Shown piece by piece: positions 26,391 through 33,944 of a stretch of 64,000 nucleotides of DNA. The notes beneath the pieces were generated by a model, which saw nothing but the letters and a program-made list of their open reading frames with translations, did no database searches and was not told where the DNA came from. A program made the translations under genes and the position numbers. The stretch's first letter is position 1; every line of letters starts with the position of its first letter. Location: assembly GCF_003751605.1 (NCBI RefSeq), contig NZ_RJVJ01000001.1:310001-374000 (forward strand), in the 5' to 3' direction. The DNA is from Kitasatospora cineracea (lineage in GTDB: Bacteria; Actinomycetota; Actinomycetes; Streptomycetales; Streptomycetaceae).

Positions 26391-27362
26391 ATGCGCGCTC
26401 TCCTGGTCGTGAACCCGAAGGCGACCACCACCAGTGGCCGGACCCGGGACGTGCTGATCCACGCCCTGCGCAGCGACCTGAAACTGGACGTCGCGCAGAC
26501 CCAGTACCGCGGCCACGCCCGGGACCTGGCCCGGCAGGCGGCCGAGGACGGCTCGGTGGACCTGGTGGTGGCGCTGGGGGGCGACGGCACGGTCAACGAG
26601 GTGGTGAACGGCCTGCTGACGCACGGGCCGGGCGAGCGGGTGCCGCGGCTGGCGGTGGTGCCGGGCGGTTCGACCAACGTGTTCGCCCGCGCGCTGGGCC
26701 TGCCGAACGACCCGGTGGAGGCGACCGGCGCGCTGCTGGACGCGCTGGCGGGCCGTCGGGAGCGGGCGATCGGCCTGGGCAAGGCGCTGACCGACGGGCT
26801 GCCGGACCGCTGGTTCACCTTCACCGCGGGCCTGGGTTTCGACGCGGGCGTGGTGGGCCGGGTGGAGCACCAGCGCCGGGCGGGGCGCAAATCCACCCAC
26901 GCGCTCTACCTGGTGGAGGCGCTCCGGCACTACATCACCGAGCGTGAACACCGCCGTTCGGGGCCGATCTCCCTGGAGATCAATGGCGAGGACCCGGTGC
27001 CGGGCATGGTGATGGCCATAGTGTCGAACACTTCACCGTGGACGTTCCTGGGTTCCCGTCCGGTCTTCCCCTCGCCGTCGGCGTCCTTCGAAACCGATCT
27101 GGACATCTTCGGCATCACTCGAATGACCGCGTTCCGGACCGCTCGAACGGTCCGTCAGATCCTCCGTCCGCTGCCCGCCGCGGAGGGGGGCGAACGCCCG
27201 CCCGGCCCGTCCGGCAAGCACCTCGTCTCCTATCACGACGTTCGGCACTTCACCTTGGTTTCAGAGGAACCGGCCCCGTTTCAGGTCGACGGGGACCACC
27301 TTGGAGACAGGAGTCGCGTCAGTTTCACAGGCGTACGGCGGGCACTGCGTGTGATTGTGTGA
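26391..27362 (+). CDS. Diacylglycerol kinase family lipid kinase
   Basis: Protein of 323 residues with the DAGK catalytic signature: RALLVVNPKAT, VVALGGDGTVNEVVNG, VVPGGSTNVFARALG, then a C-terminal beta domain ending EEPAPFQVDGDHLG...SFTGVRRALRVIV. Such enzymes phosphorylate diacylglycerol or related lipids at the inner membrane face. TAGGCT lies seven bases before the ATG, with no ribosome-binding site, so the mRNA is probably leaderless. The gene lies next to wblE, as in other streptomycetes. Confidence 0.92.
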   Translation: MRALLVVNPKATTTSGRTRDVLIHALRSDLKLDVAQTQYRGHARDLARQAAEDGSVDLVVALGGDGTVNEVVNGLLTHGPGERVPRLAVVPGGSTNVFARALGLPNDPVEATGALLDALAGRRERAIGLGKALTDGLPDRWFTFTAGLGFDAGVVGRVEHQRRAGRKSTHALYLVEALRHYITEREHRRSGPISLEINGEDPVPGMVMAIVSNTSPWTFLGSRPVFPSPSASFETDLDIFGITRMTAFRTARTVRQILRPLPAAEGGERPPGPSGKHLVSYHDVRHFTLVSEEPAPFQVDGDHLGDRSRVSFTGVRRALRVIV

Positions 27363-27705
27363 CCAGAAGGGGGGGCTTGCCTTGCACTCGAACGTTCGAA
27401 CCCCTTCACCCCATAGAAGTACCGCCTGTGAGGTAGGCGACACCGAAGAATCAAAAATTTCTTGCCGAAGGGGGTTGTATCCGGCTTCGAGGTTTGCGAA
27501 CCTCTACATGGCGATCGGGACACACCGCAGCGGGACACCGCGGGAGAGCCCCTCGAATCGCCGAACCCCCCTCAGCACAGACCGCCCGGGCCCGATGGGC
27601 CTTAGGTCCCTTTTGCTGTTGCGGGATTCGTGAAAGCGTTCACATTCACAAGCCATTCGAGTGAGTCGCGGGCCGCAGCCCGTCGACCGGAGGAGTTGGA
27701 CGACC
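27363..27705 (+). promoter_or_regulatory. Upstream region of wblE
   Basis: About 340 bases without a gene, unusually AT-rich for this window (for example AATCAAAAATTTCTTG near 27450-27465). It contains a perfect 12-base palindrome TCGAACGTTCGA (27388-27399). The stretch GTGAAAGCGTTCACATTCAC near 27631-27650 contains a partly symmetric TGAAAGCGTTCA. GGAGGAG lies ten bases before the wblE ATG. I cannot place a single promoter with confidence. Confidence 0.3.
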
Positions 27706-27957
27706 ATGGACTGGCGCCACCGCGCTGTCTGCCGCGAAGAGGACCCGGAGCTGTTCTTCCCGATCGGGAACACCGGCCCTGCTCTGCTGCAGATCGAGGA
27801 AGCCAAGGCCGTGTGCCGCCGTTGTCCCGTGATGGAGCAGTGCCTGCAGTGGGCGCTGGAGACCGGCCAGGACGCCGGCGTCTGGGGCGGCATGAGCGAG
27901 GACGAGCGTCGCGCGATGAAGCGCCGCGCTGCCCGCAACCGCGCCCGCACCGCCTGA
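27706..27957 (+). CDS. wblE: WhiB-family iron-sulfur regulator (WblE/WhiB1 type)
   Basis: An 83-residue protein with all four cluster cysteines, Cys9, Cys37, Cys40 and Cys46 (CxxC in VCRRCP), the GVWGG turn and a basic C-terminal tail (RRAMKRRAARNRARTA). It coordinates a 4Fe-4S cluster and acts with the housekeeping sigma factor in transcription (family knowledge). Proximity to the PdtaS-like kinase mirrors whiB1-pdtaS in mycobacteria (Rv3219-Rv3220c, from memory). ATG 27706 is chosen because the family begins MDWRHRAVC. Confidence 0.96.
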   Translation: MDWRHRAVCREEDPELFFPIGNTGPALLQIEEAKAVCRRCPVMEQCLQWALETGQDAGVWGGMSEDERRAMKRRAARNRARTA

Positions 27958-28092
27958 CACACCCGCTGACGCACCGTCAGCAGTAGTACGGATCAACCCA
28001 CGATCAAGGGTTCGGCCGCGACTGGCCGGCCGAGCCTTCCCGAACGGGCCCCGCTCGATCCGCGGGGCCGACGACGCGAGCCGTCCGGGCAC

Positions 28093-28121
28093 TTGATACT
28101 GTTCACGCAGAGCAATATCGT
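28093..28121 (+). promoter_or_regulatory. Promoter of the intergenic small RNA
   Basis: TTGATA (28093-28098), exactly 17 bases, TATCGT (28116-28121). This is one of the best housekeeping-type promoters in the window and points into a stretch with no gene that ends in a terminator. Confidence 0.75.
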
Positions 28122-28127
28122 TGGCCT

Positions 28128-28266
28128 GTGGCGCTCACCGTGTGCAATGCACGGAGGCGGGCGTCGCGCCACACCAGAAGCCCCCGTTCCGGCCGACTCC
28201 CCCCGACGGCCGGACCGGGTCGAGAGGCCCTGCCGACCCACCCCCCCGGTCGGCAGGGCCTCGTTT
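28128..28266 (+). ncRNA. Predicted structured small RNA (scr5239-like position)
   Basis: A predicted transcript of about 135-140 bases runs from the promoter at 28093-28121 to the hairpin at 28224-28262. It folds into three elements: an outer GTGGCG/CGCCAC stem enclosing a CCGTG/CACGG hairpin; a CCGGCCG/CGGCCGG hairpin with a C-rich loop; and a 15-bp terminator stem followed by GTTTCTGT. It has no plausible open reading frame. It lies between wblE and the sensor kinase gene. From memory S. coelicolor encodes the regulatory RNA scr5239 in this neighbourhood; identity needs a covariance search. Confidence 0.72.
28224..28262 (+). terminator. Terminator of the small RNA
   Basis: Perfect 15-bp arms 28224-28238 and 28248-28262, followed by a T-containing tract (GTTTCTGT). 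Confidence 0.8.
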
Positions 28267-28297
28267 CTGTCTCCGCGGCCCTGCCGGGGCGGCCCCG

Positions 28298-29818
28298 TCA
28301 GCGGACGGGGATCTCCAGCACCACCTTGGTGCCGCCCTCGGGCGCGGCCACCATGTCGAAGCTGCCGCCGAGTTCGCCGGTGGCCAGGGTGCGGACGATC
28401 TGCAGGCCGAGGTTTCCGGCCTGCTGCGGGTCGAAGCCCTCGGGCATGCCGCGGCCGTCGTCCTGCACGGTGATCAGCAGGTACTCCTCGGCCTTCACGC
28501 CGTTGTTCCAGGTGTCCGACCAGCCCTTGCCGCCGGCCGGGGCGCGGCCGCGCAGCGCGCTGACCTCCATGCTGCCGGAGGCGCTGGGCCCGAAGGCGTG
28601 CTCCAGGGCGTTCTGGGTGAGTTCGGTGAGGATCATCGCCAGCGGGGTGGCGACCTCGGCGGACAGGATGCCGAAGGAGCCGCTGCGGCGGGCCACCACC
28701 CGGCCGTCCTGGGAGAGTTCCATCACCATGGCCAGCACCCGGTCGGCGATCTCGTCGAACGCCACCGACTCGTCCAGGGCCTGGGAGAGCGTCTCGTGCA
28801 CGATGGCGATCGAGCCGACCCGGCGGACGGCCTCGTCCAGGGCGGCCCGGCCGGCCGGCGAGTCCATCCGGCGGGACTGCAGCCGCAGCAGCGCGGCGAC
28901 GGTCTGCAGGTTGTTCTTCACCCGGTGGTGGATCTCCCGGATGGTGGCGTCCTTGGTCATCAACTCGCGGTCGCGGCGCCGCAGTTCGGTGACGTCCCGG
29001 CAGAGCACCAGGGAGCCGGTGGGGGTGCCCTTGGGCTTGAGCGGGATGGTCCGCAGGGTCACCACGCCGCCCTGGGCCTCGATCTCGGTCTGCCGGGGCG
29101 CCCAGCCGCTGGCCATCTTCACCAGCGCCTCGTGCACCGCGCCGCGGCTAGGCGGCACCAGTTCGGCGGTGCTCTGGCCGAGGTGACTGCCCACCAGGTC
29201 GGTGGTCAGCCCGAGCCGGTGGTAGGCGGAGAGCGCGTTGGGGCTGGCGTACGTCACCACGCCCTCCACGTCGAGCCGGATCAGGCCGTCGCCGACCCGG
29301 GGCGCGGCGTCCATGTCGGCCTGTTCGGCGCCCGGGAAGGGGAAGCTGCCGGCCGCGATCATCTGGGCCAGGTCGGAGGCGCTCTGCAGGTAGGTGAGCT
29401 CCAGCCGGCTGGGGGTGCGGACGGTCAGCAGGTTGGTGTTGCGGGCGATCACGCCGAGCACCTTGCCGTCCCGTCGCACCGGGATGGACTCCACCCGCAC
29501 CGGCACCTCCTCCCGCCACTCCGGGTCGCCCTCGCGGACGATCCGCCCCTCGTCGTAGGCGGCGTCCAGCAGCGGGCGGCGGCCGCGCGGCACCAGGTGG
29601 CCGACCATGTCGTCCTGGTACGAGGTGGGGCCGGTGTTGGGCCGCATCTGGGCCACCGAGACGTAGCGGATGCCGTCCCAGGTGGGGATCCACAGCACCA
29701 GGTCGGCGAAGGACAGGTCGGAGAGCAGCTGCCACTCCGAGACCAGGAGGTGCAGCCACTCCACGTCGGCACCGGTGAGGGTGGTGTGGCGGCGGACGAG
29801 TTCGTTCAGCGAGGGCAC
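28298..29818 (-). CDS. pdtaS: PdtaS-like sensor histidine kinase (GAF-PAS-HisKA_2)
   Basis: Soluble kinase of 506 residues without transmembrane segments. An N-terminal GAF-like domain (about 1-150) is followed by a PAS domain (about 165-280) and a HisKA_2/HWE-type dimerisation motif EIHHRVKNNLQTVAALLRLQ. The HATPase domain has ILTELTQNALEHAF and VQDDGRGMPEGF. This layout and the wblE neighbour match mycobacterial PdtaS, whose partner PdtaR is an RNA-binding antiterminator; no PdtaR gene is in the window. GTG 29818 has no ribosome-binding site and TACCCT lies six bases before it, so it is probably leaderless. DasR-like operators lie directly upstream. Confidence 0.9.
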   Translation of the reverse strand: MPSLNELVRRHTTLTGADVEWLHLLVSEWQLLSDLSFADLVLWIPTWDGIRYVSVAQMRPNTGPTSYQDDMVGHLVPRGRRPLLDAAYDEGRIVREGDPEWREEVPVRVESIPVRRDGKVLGVIARNTNLLTVRTPSRLELTYLQSASDLAQMIAAGSFPFPGAEQADMDAAPRVGDGLIRLDVEGVVTYASPNALSAYHRLGLTTDLVGSHLGQSTAELVPPSRGAVHEALVKMASGWAPRQTEIEAQGGVVTLRTIPLKPKGTPTGSLVLCRDVTELRRRDRELMTKDATIREIHHRVKNNLQTVAALLRLQSRRMDSPAGRAALDEAVRRVGSIAIVHETLSQALDESVAFDEIADRVLAMVMELSQDGRVVARRSGSFGILSAEVATPLAMILTELTQNALEHAFGPSASGSMEVSALRGRAPAGGKGWSDTWNNGVKAEEYLLITVQDDGRGMPEGFDPQQAGNLGLQIVRTLATGELGGSFDMVAAPEGGTKVVLEIPVR

Positions 29819-29851
29819 ACGGTGAGGGTATCGCCGTCCGCCTCGGCCCAC

Positions 29852-29909
29852 GTTGTCCAGACCAATTGCGGGCCGCCTCTGGACAACCACAATTGGTCTA
29901 GTCCACAAT
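29852..29909 (-). promoter_or_regulatory. Two DasR operator (dre)-like sites upstream of the sensor kinase
   Basis: The first site is TTGTCCAGACCA (29853-29864), which on the gene strand reads TGGTCTGGACAA. The second is TGGTCTAGTCCA (29894-29905), 11 of 12 matches to TGGTCTAGACCA. The first lies where the -35 should be. This places the kinase under predicted DasR control. The rest of 29910-30126 shows no gene or clear signal. Confidence 0.7.
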
Positions 29910-30126
29910 GAACATGCACCAAGGAGAGGCCCTCCGCGCAACTGCCCTGACCGCGCGAGGCCCCTCCTCGGTCGGAGGCGTCGTTCGAGGGTCCCGCACA
30001 ACTCTCGGACGGTCCCCGCCTCCGGCATACAGCTCCGGGCTACGGTGCCGCACGGGTTGAGGGTCCTGTGTCGGCGCCGTGGCCCGTAGTGTTTTCCGGC
30101 CCCGGGCCGGACGCCCCGCAACAGCA

Positions 30127-30165
30127 CGACGGCCGCCCCGCGAGGATCTCGCGGGGCGGCCGTCG
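30127..30165. terminator. Terminator beyond the SIS-domain gene
   Basis: Perfect 18-bp arms 30127-30144 and 30148-30165 with a GAT loop, 11 bases past the minus-strand stop. Confidence 0.85.
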
Positions 30166-30176
30166 GCGTTGCGCCG

Positions 30177-31235
30177 TCAGTGCGTCTCGGTGACCTTGGC
30201 GAGGGCGCGCGGGGCGTCCGGGTCCTGGCCGCGGGCGATGGTGACCTCGTAGGCCAGCAGCTGCAGCGGCAGGATCTCCAGGATCGGCTGGACCTCCTCG
30301 GGCACGCCGGCCGGCAGCGCGAAGCCCGCGCTGGCGGCCTCCACCTGCGCCTGCTGGCCGATCACGACCAGGTCGGCGCCGCGGCCGCGCAGGCGGTCCA
30401 GGACGGGCTGCAGGGCCTCGCCGCCCTTGCCGTCCGGGACGATCGCGATGACCGGCGAGACGTTGTCGACCATGGCCAGCGGGCCGTGCAGCAGGTCGGC
30501 GCCGGAGAACGGGGAGGCCGGGATGTAGGTGGTCTCCATCAGCTTCAGCGCCGCCTCGCGGGCGGTCGGGTAGCCGTAGCCGCGCGAGGTGATGACCAGG
30601 CGCTGGGCGAAGCGGTAGCGCTCGGCCAGGTCCTTGACCTCGCCCTGCCGGGCCAGGATGCCCGCCGCCAGCTCGGGCAGCACCTTCGCGGCGGAGCCGT
30701 CGCCGCCCCGCAGGCCCTCGACGAACAGGTACAGCGCCAGCAGCTCGGCGGTGTAGGTCTTGGTGGCGGGCAGCGCCTTCTCCGGCCCGGCCAGCACGTC
30801 GATGTGGAACTCGGAGACCTCGGCGAGCGGCGAGGCGGCGTTGTTGGTGACCGCCAGGGTGATCGCGCCGGCCTCGCGGGCCGCCTTGGTGGAGGCCACC
30901 AGGTCGGGCGAGCCGCCGGACTGGCTGACGGTGATGACCAGGCAGTCGGCGAGGTCCGGCTTGGCGCCGTACGCGGTGGTGGTGGACATCGAGGTGAGGC
31001 CGGCCGGCTTGCCGAGCAGCACCTCGATCAGGTACTTGGCGTACAGCGCGGCGTTGTCGGAGGTGCCGCGGGCGGTGAGCAGGACGAAGCGCGGGTTGCG
31101 GGCGGCGATCTGCGCGGCGATCTCACGGATCGCGGGCGCACCCTCGTCGAGGATGCGCTGCAGGACGGCCGGCTGCTCGGCCATCTCCGCCGACATGATC
31201 CTGCCGGGTACGGAAACAGTCTGCGGGTCGGACAT
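30177..31235 (-). CDS. Tandem SIS-domain sugar-phosphate protein (NagB-II/GlmS-isomerase-like)
   Basis: Protein of 352 residues with two SIS domains: FVLLTARGTSDNAALYAKYL and VITVSQSGGSPDLVASTKAA (first), and RLVITSRGYGYPTAREAALKLMET (second). It resembles the isomerase half of GlmS but lacks the glutaminase domain and its Cys2. In this locus a glucosamine-6-phosphate deaminase role (NagB-II type) is the simplest reading; other amino-sugar phosphates are possible. GGAGG precedes the ATG at 31235. TAGGAT, a consensus streptomycete -10, lies about 115 bases upstream. It follows the second binding-protein gene in the same direction but has its own promoter. Confidence 0.88.
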   Translation of the reverse strand: MSDPQTVSVPGRIMSAEMAEQPAVLQRILDEGAPAIREIAAQIAARNPRFVLLTARGTSDNAALYAKYLIEVLLGKPAGLTSMSTTTAYGAKPDLADCLVITVSQSGGSPDLVASTKAAREAGAITLAVTNNAASPLAEVSEFHIDVLAGPEKALPATKTYTAELLALYLFVEGLRGGDGSAAKVLPELAAGILARQGEVKDLAERYRFAQRLVITSRGYGYPTAREAALKLMETTYIPASPFSGADLLHGPLAMVDNVSPVIAIVPDGKGGEALQPVLDRLRGRGADLVVIGQQAQVEAASAGFALPAGVPEEVQPILEILPLQLLAYEVTIARGQDPDAPRALAKVTETH

Positions 31236-31347
31236 CGGGGTGTGCCTCCGTGGAGAGATGGTTCTACCCCGTGGGGCGGGACGCCCGACGGGGACCTCTG
31301 AACGGCGGCGAGTCCGCACCCTCGCTGCATGGAACTGTTCTGTGCCG

Positions 31348-31353
31348 ATCCTA
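31348..31353 (-). promoter_or_regulatory. -10 element of the SIS-domain gene
   Basis: TAGGAT on the minus strand, giving a leader of roughly 105 bases. A GTGCTG 17 bases upstream is a poor -35. No clear dre site is visible here. Confidence 0.45.
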
Positions 31354-31410
31354 CGTGCGACCGGGCCCCGCAGCACACTCCGTGACGGTGCGTCGGGGCC
31401 CGGTCTCAAG

Positions 31411-31446
31411 GACCGGGACGCCGGCCGGCGGGCCGGCGTCCCGGTC
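31411..31446 (-). terminator. Terminator after the second DasA-like gene
   Basis: Perfect 16-bp arms 31411-31426 and 31431-31446 with a GGCG loop, ten bases past the stop at 31456. Confidence 0.8.
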
Positions 31447-31455
31447 GCGCGCCGG

Positions 31456-32760
31456 TCAGCCCGGGTTGTTGATCAGCTGGTCGATCTGCGCGTCGGCCTC
31501 CTTGGTGGCCTCGTCGACGCTCTTGCCCGCGAAGACCGCGTTCAGCATGTTGACCAGGATGTTCTGCTTCTCGACCGCGCCCCAGCCGGGGGCGAGCGGG
31601 GTGAACCAGGCGTCCTGGACGGCGTTGGCGGCCGCGGCGGTGGCCGGCTTGTTCTTCAGCGGGGCCAGCTGGACCAGGTTGTTCGGCAGGGTGTCCTTGT
31701 CGGCCAGCACCTGCTCGGACTTGGTGCTGGTGAACATCCGCACCCAGTCGGTGGCGATCTTCGCGCTCTGCGACTTGGCGGTGACCGCTAGGTCGGAGCC
31801 GCCGATGAAGGACGGCAGCGGCTTCCCGCCCGGGCCGGGCATCGCGGCGAGCCGCAGCGAGTCCTTGAGCGCCGGGGTGCCGGTGATCGGCGCGATCGCG
31901 GTGCTCAGCTCCCAGCCGTTGGCGTAGATCAGGCCGGCCTTCTCGTGGCCGAGCACGTTGGCCTGCTCGGCCTCGTTGACCTTGTAGTCGCCGCTCTTGT
32001 TGTACTTCTTCACCAGGTCGACGAAGTGCTGCAGGCCCTGCTGGGACTTGGCGTCGTGCAGGGTGCCGTGCCAGTTGCCGGTCTGGTCGAACTTGGCGAT
32101 CGAGCCGCCGTACGCCATGACGTAGGACATCGCGGCGTACCAGTAGGGGCCGGGCAGGTACAGCGAGGAGTAGCCGGTCGTGCCCTTGAACTTGCTCTGC
32201 ACCTTGTCGAGGGCGGCGGTCAGGTCGTCCTCGTTCTGCGGCAGGTCGGCGGAGCCGGTGGCGTCCAGGAACATCTTCGAGTTGTAGACGCCGACCCGGG
32301 CGCCCGCGTAGTAGGGCACGCAGTAGAGCGTGTCCTTGTAGGTGCAGGTGTCGGAGAGGCCCTTGATCCAGTTGTCCGCGTTGTCGAAGCCGGCGCGGTC
32401 CACGGCCAGCAGCGAGCCGTTGACGATGTACTTCAGCGTCTCGGTGTTGCCCAGCTCGACCACGTCCGGGGCCTGGCCGGCGGCGATCGCGGCGTCCAGT
32501 TCGGAGACCTTGGTCTGCCAGTCGTGGTAGCTGAGCTTGATCTGGACCTTCGGGTACTTCTGGGCGAACTCGTCGTTGACCTGCTGGACCAGCTCGGGCC
32601 AGCTCTTCTGGGCGTCGTTCATCAGCCACACGGTCACGGTGCCGGTCATGTTTTTCGTGTCGGCGTTCGACGCCGAAGACGACGGGCTGCCGGACGAGCA
32701 GCCCGCGGCGGTGGCCAGCAGGGCGGCGGTGCTGAGCGTGGCCAGTACCTGACGCTTCAC
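31456..32760 (-). CDS. Second DasA-like sugar-binding lipoprotein
   Basis: Extracytoplasmic solute-binding protein (family 1) of 434 residues. The start at GTG 32760 follows GGAGGATT. A lipoprotein signal ends in TAAGC (Cys21) and a Ser-rich linker follows. It shares many blocks with DasA: VTVWLMNDAQKSW, VPYYAGARVGVYNSK, SSLYLPGPYWYAAMSYV, LIYANGWELSTAI, FIGGSDLAV. It is clearly a paralogue encoded back to back with dasA, with its own dre-like sites. It has no permease genes of its own and could share DasB-DasC. Likely ligands are chitobiose-type or other amino sugars (inference). Confidence 0.9.
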   Translation of the reverse strand: MKRQVLATLSTAALLATAAGCSSGSPSSSASNADTKNMTGTVTVWLMNDAQKSWPELVQQVNDEFAQKYPKVQIKLSYHDWQTKVSELDAAIAAGQAPDVVELGNTETLKYIVNGSLLAVDRAGFDNADNWIKGLSDTCTYKDTLYCVPYYAGARVGVYNSKMFLDATGSADLPQNEDDLTAALDKVQSKFKGTTGYSSLYLPGPYWYAAMSYVMAYGGSIAKFDQTGNWHGTLHDAKSQQGLQHFVDLVKKYNKSGDYKVNEAEQANVLGHEKAGLIYANGWELSTAIAPITGTPALKDSLRLAAMPGPGGKPLPSFIGGSDLAVTAKSQSAKIATDWVRMFTSTKSEQVLADKDTLPNNLVQLAPLKNKPATAAAANAVQDAWFTPLAPGWGAVEKQNILVNMLNAVFAGKSVDEATKEADAQIDQLINNPG

Positions 32761-32796
32761 GCAATCCTCCGGATGGGGGCGGGGAGGTCTGCGCGG

Positions 32797-32833
32797 TGGT
32801 ACAGACCAGATTTCCGGATCTTGGCCTAGACCA
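32797..32833 (-). promoter_or_regulatory. Two dre-like sites before the second DasA-like gene
   Basis: TGGTACAGACCA (32797-32808, 10 of 12) and TGGCCTAGACCA (32822-32833, 11 of 12 matches to TGGTCTAGACCA), 37 and 62 bases before the start codon. They predict DasR repression relieved by amino-sugar phosphates. Confidence 0.75.
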
Positions 32834-33677
32834 ATTTGGGGCGTCAATGCGGGTGCGGTTTCGCACCCTGCTCGTTGTCAATCCGTTGCCTTCCTTGGCC
32901 CGACCACGTCAACCACCGGCGGGGAAGTGCCCTGTGCATGACTTTAGGCTCACTTAAGGTGACCCAGGGTGAGAGGAATGGATCGAGCGCAATTCCGGAA
33001 ATCCCCGGCCACCCGATTTCCCGGCCCCGGCGGCCGGGGTTTCCCCCACCGGCCGCGGCACCGGCGGGCCCGGCCCGGGGCGCCGGGAGTGCCGGGCGGA
33101 CGGGCGGGGCGGGCCGCCGTCCGTCGAGTACGCACGAGTTCCCCGACGCACCGGATCGGCGCCGCCGGGGGCCGGCCGCCGGGGGCCGGACCTGCGACGG
33201 GCGGCCCGGGACGGTGCGCCGACGGACGGGTGGGCGGCGCCCGGCGCCGGGGCGACCCCGGCCGGCAGGGGGCAAAACACCGGGGCCCGCGGCGGGCCGG
33301 CCGCCGGTCCGGGGAAATCGGCGGAACTCCCGGCGGTGATTGCCGGCCGGTTTTTCGCGGCCGCGACGGGGAAATCCGGGGGCGGCCGGGGCCCGGTATT
33401 CGGCCCGCGCCATTCGGCCGGGAAACTCCGCCGCTTTCGGCCCGGCCCGGGGCCCGCGGGCCCGCGCGGGGGCGCCTCGCACGCGAGCGCGCCCCACGCG
33501 CGGGCACGGGAGCGACGGGCACGGGGGTCGGCGTCCGGCCCGGCCGCGGCCGGCGCCGGGTCGGCGTCCGGGCCCGAACCCGCCCTTGACATGACCGCAC
33601 AAATATGCGGTCCCGGACCACCCGCTCCGCCGCCGCGGCGGCGAGGTGTCCCGATAGGTCCCATTTCCTCCCGGGGT
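32834..33677. other. Extremely GC-rich noncoding spacer in the das locus
   Basis: About 840 bases with no believable gene. Open frames here are Arg/Gly/Pro low-complexity with no codon bias. Two features stand out: repeated GGGGAAATC/GATTTCC-type words in both orientations (32997-33008, 33015-33024, 33036-33047, 33311-33319, 33368-33377, about 33417-33428), and TTGACA at 33586-33591 next to a perfect inverted repeat GACCGCA-CAAATA-TGCGGTC (33593-33612). Confidence 0.5.
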
Positions 33678-33804
33678 TGGTCCAGTCCAACACGGCCGAG
33701 TCAAGCGTTGATAACGGCTTGTGCAACCGCTCTTTGAACCCTTGACGCTCGTCATTGGTCCATGCCAACCTCCAGGCGTTGGTCTAAACCAATGGTCTAC
33801 TCCA
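33678..33804 (+). promoter_or_regulatory. Four dre-like sites upstream of dasA
   Basis: Matches to TGGTCTAGACCA are TGGTCCAGTCCA (33678-33689, 10/12), TGGTCCATGCCA (33756-33767, 9/12), TGGTCTAAACCA (33780-33791, 11/12) and TGGTCTACTCCA (33793-33804, 10/12). The last two are adjacent with one base between. A TTGACG at 33742-33747 could be the -35, which would put the second site over the core promoter. Confidence 0.78.
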
Positions 33805-33944
33805 CCTCACGGACCGACCCGCCGGCCCCGGCAGTTCGTGCCCGTGTCACCCGGTGACGTTCCCCACATACGGCACAACGCAGCTCCAGGCCAGTCGGCC
33901 CAGCAGCCCGGTGCCCTACCTTGCTCATCCCTCTGGAGGATGGT

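Noticed and set aside
27388..27399. LexA (SOS) box before wblE
   Set aside because: The palindrome TCGAACGTTCGA lacks the four-base spacer of the actinobacterial TCGAAC-N4-GTTCGA box, and wblE is not an expected SOS gene.
32969..33589. 206-codon open frame in the das spacer
   Set aside because: Arg/Gly/Pro-rich low-complexity product, no ribosome-binding site, no codon-position bias; open only because of extreme GC content.
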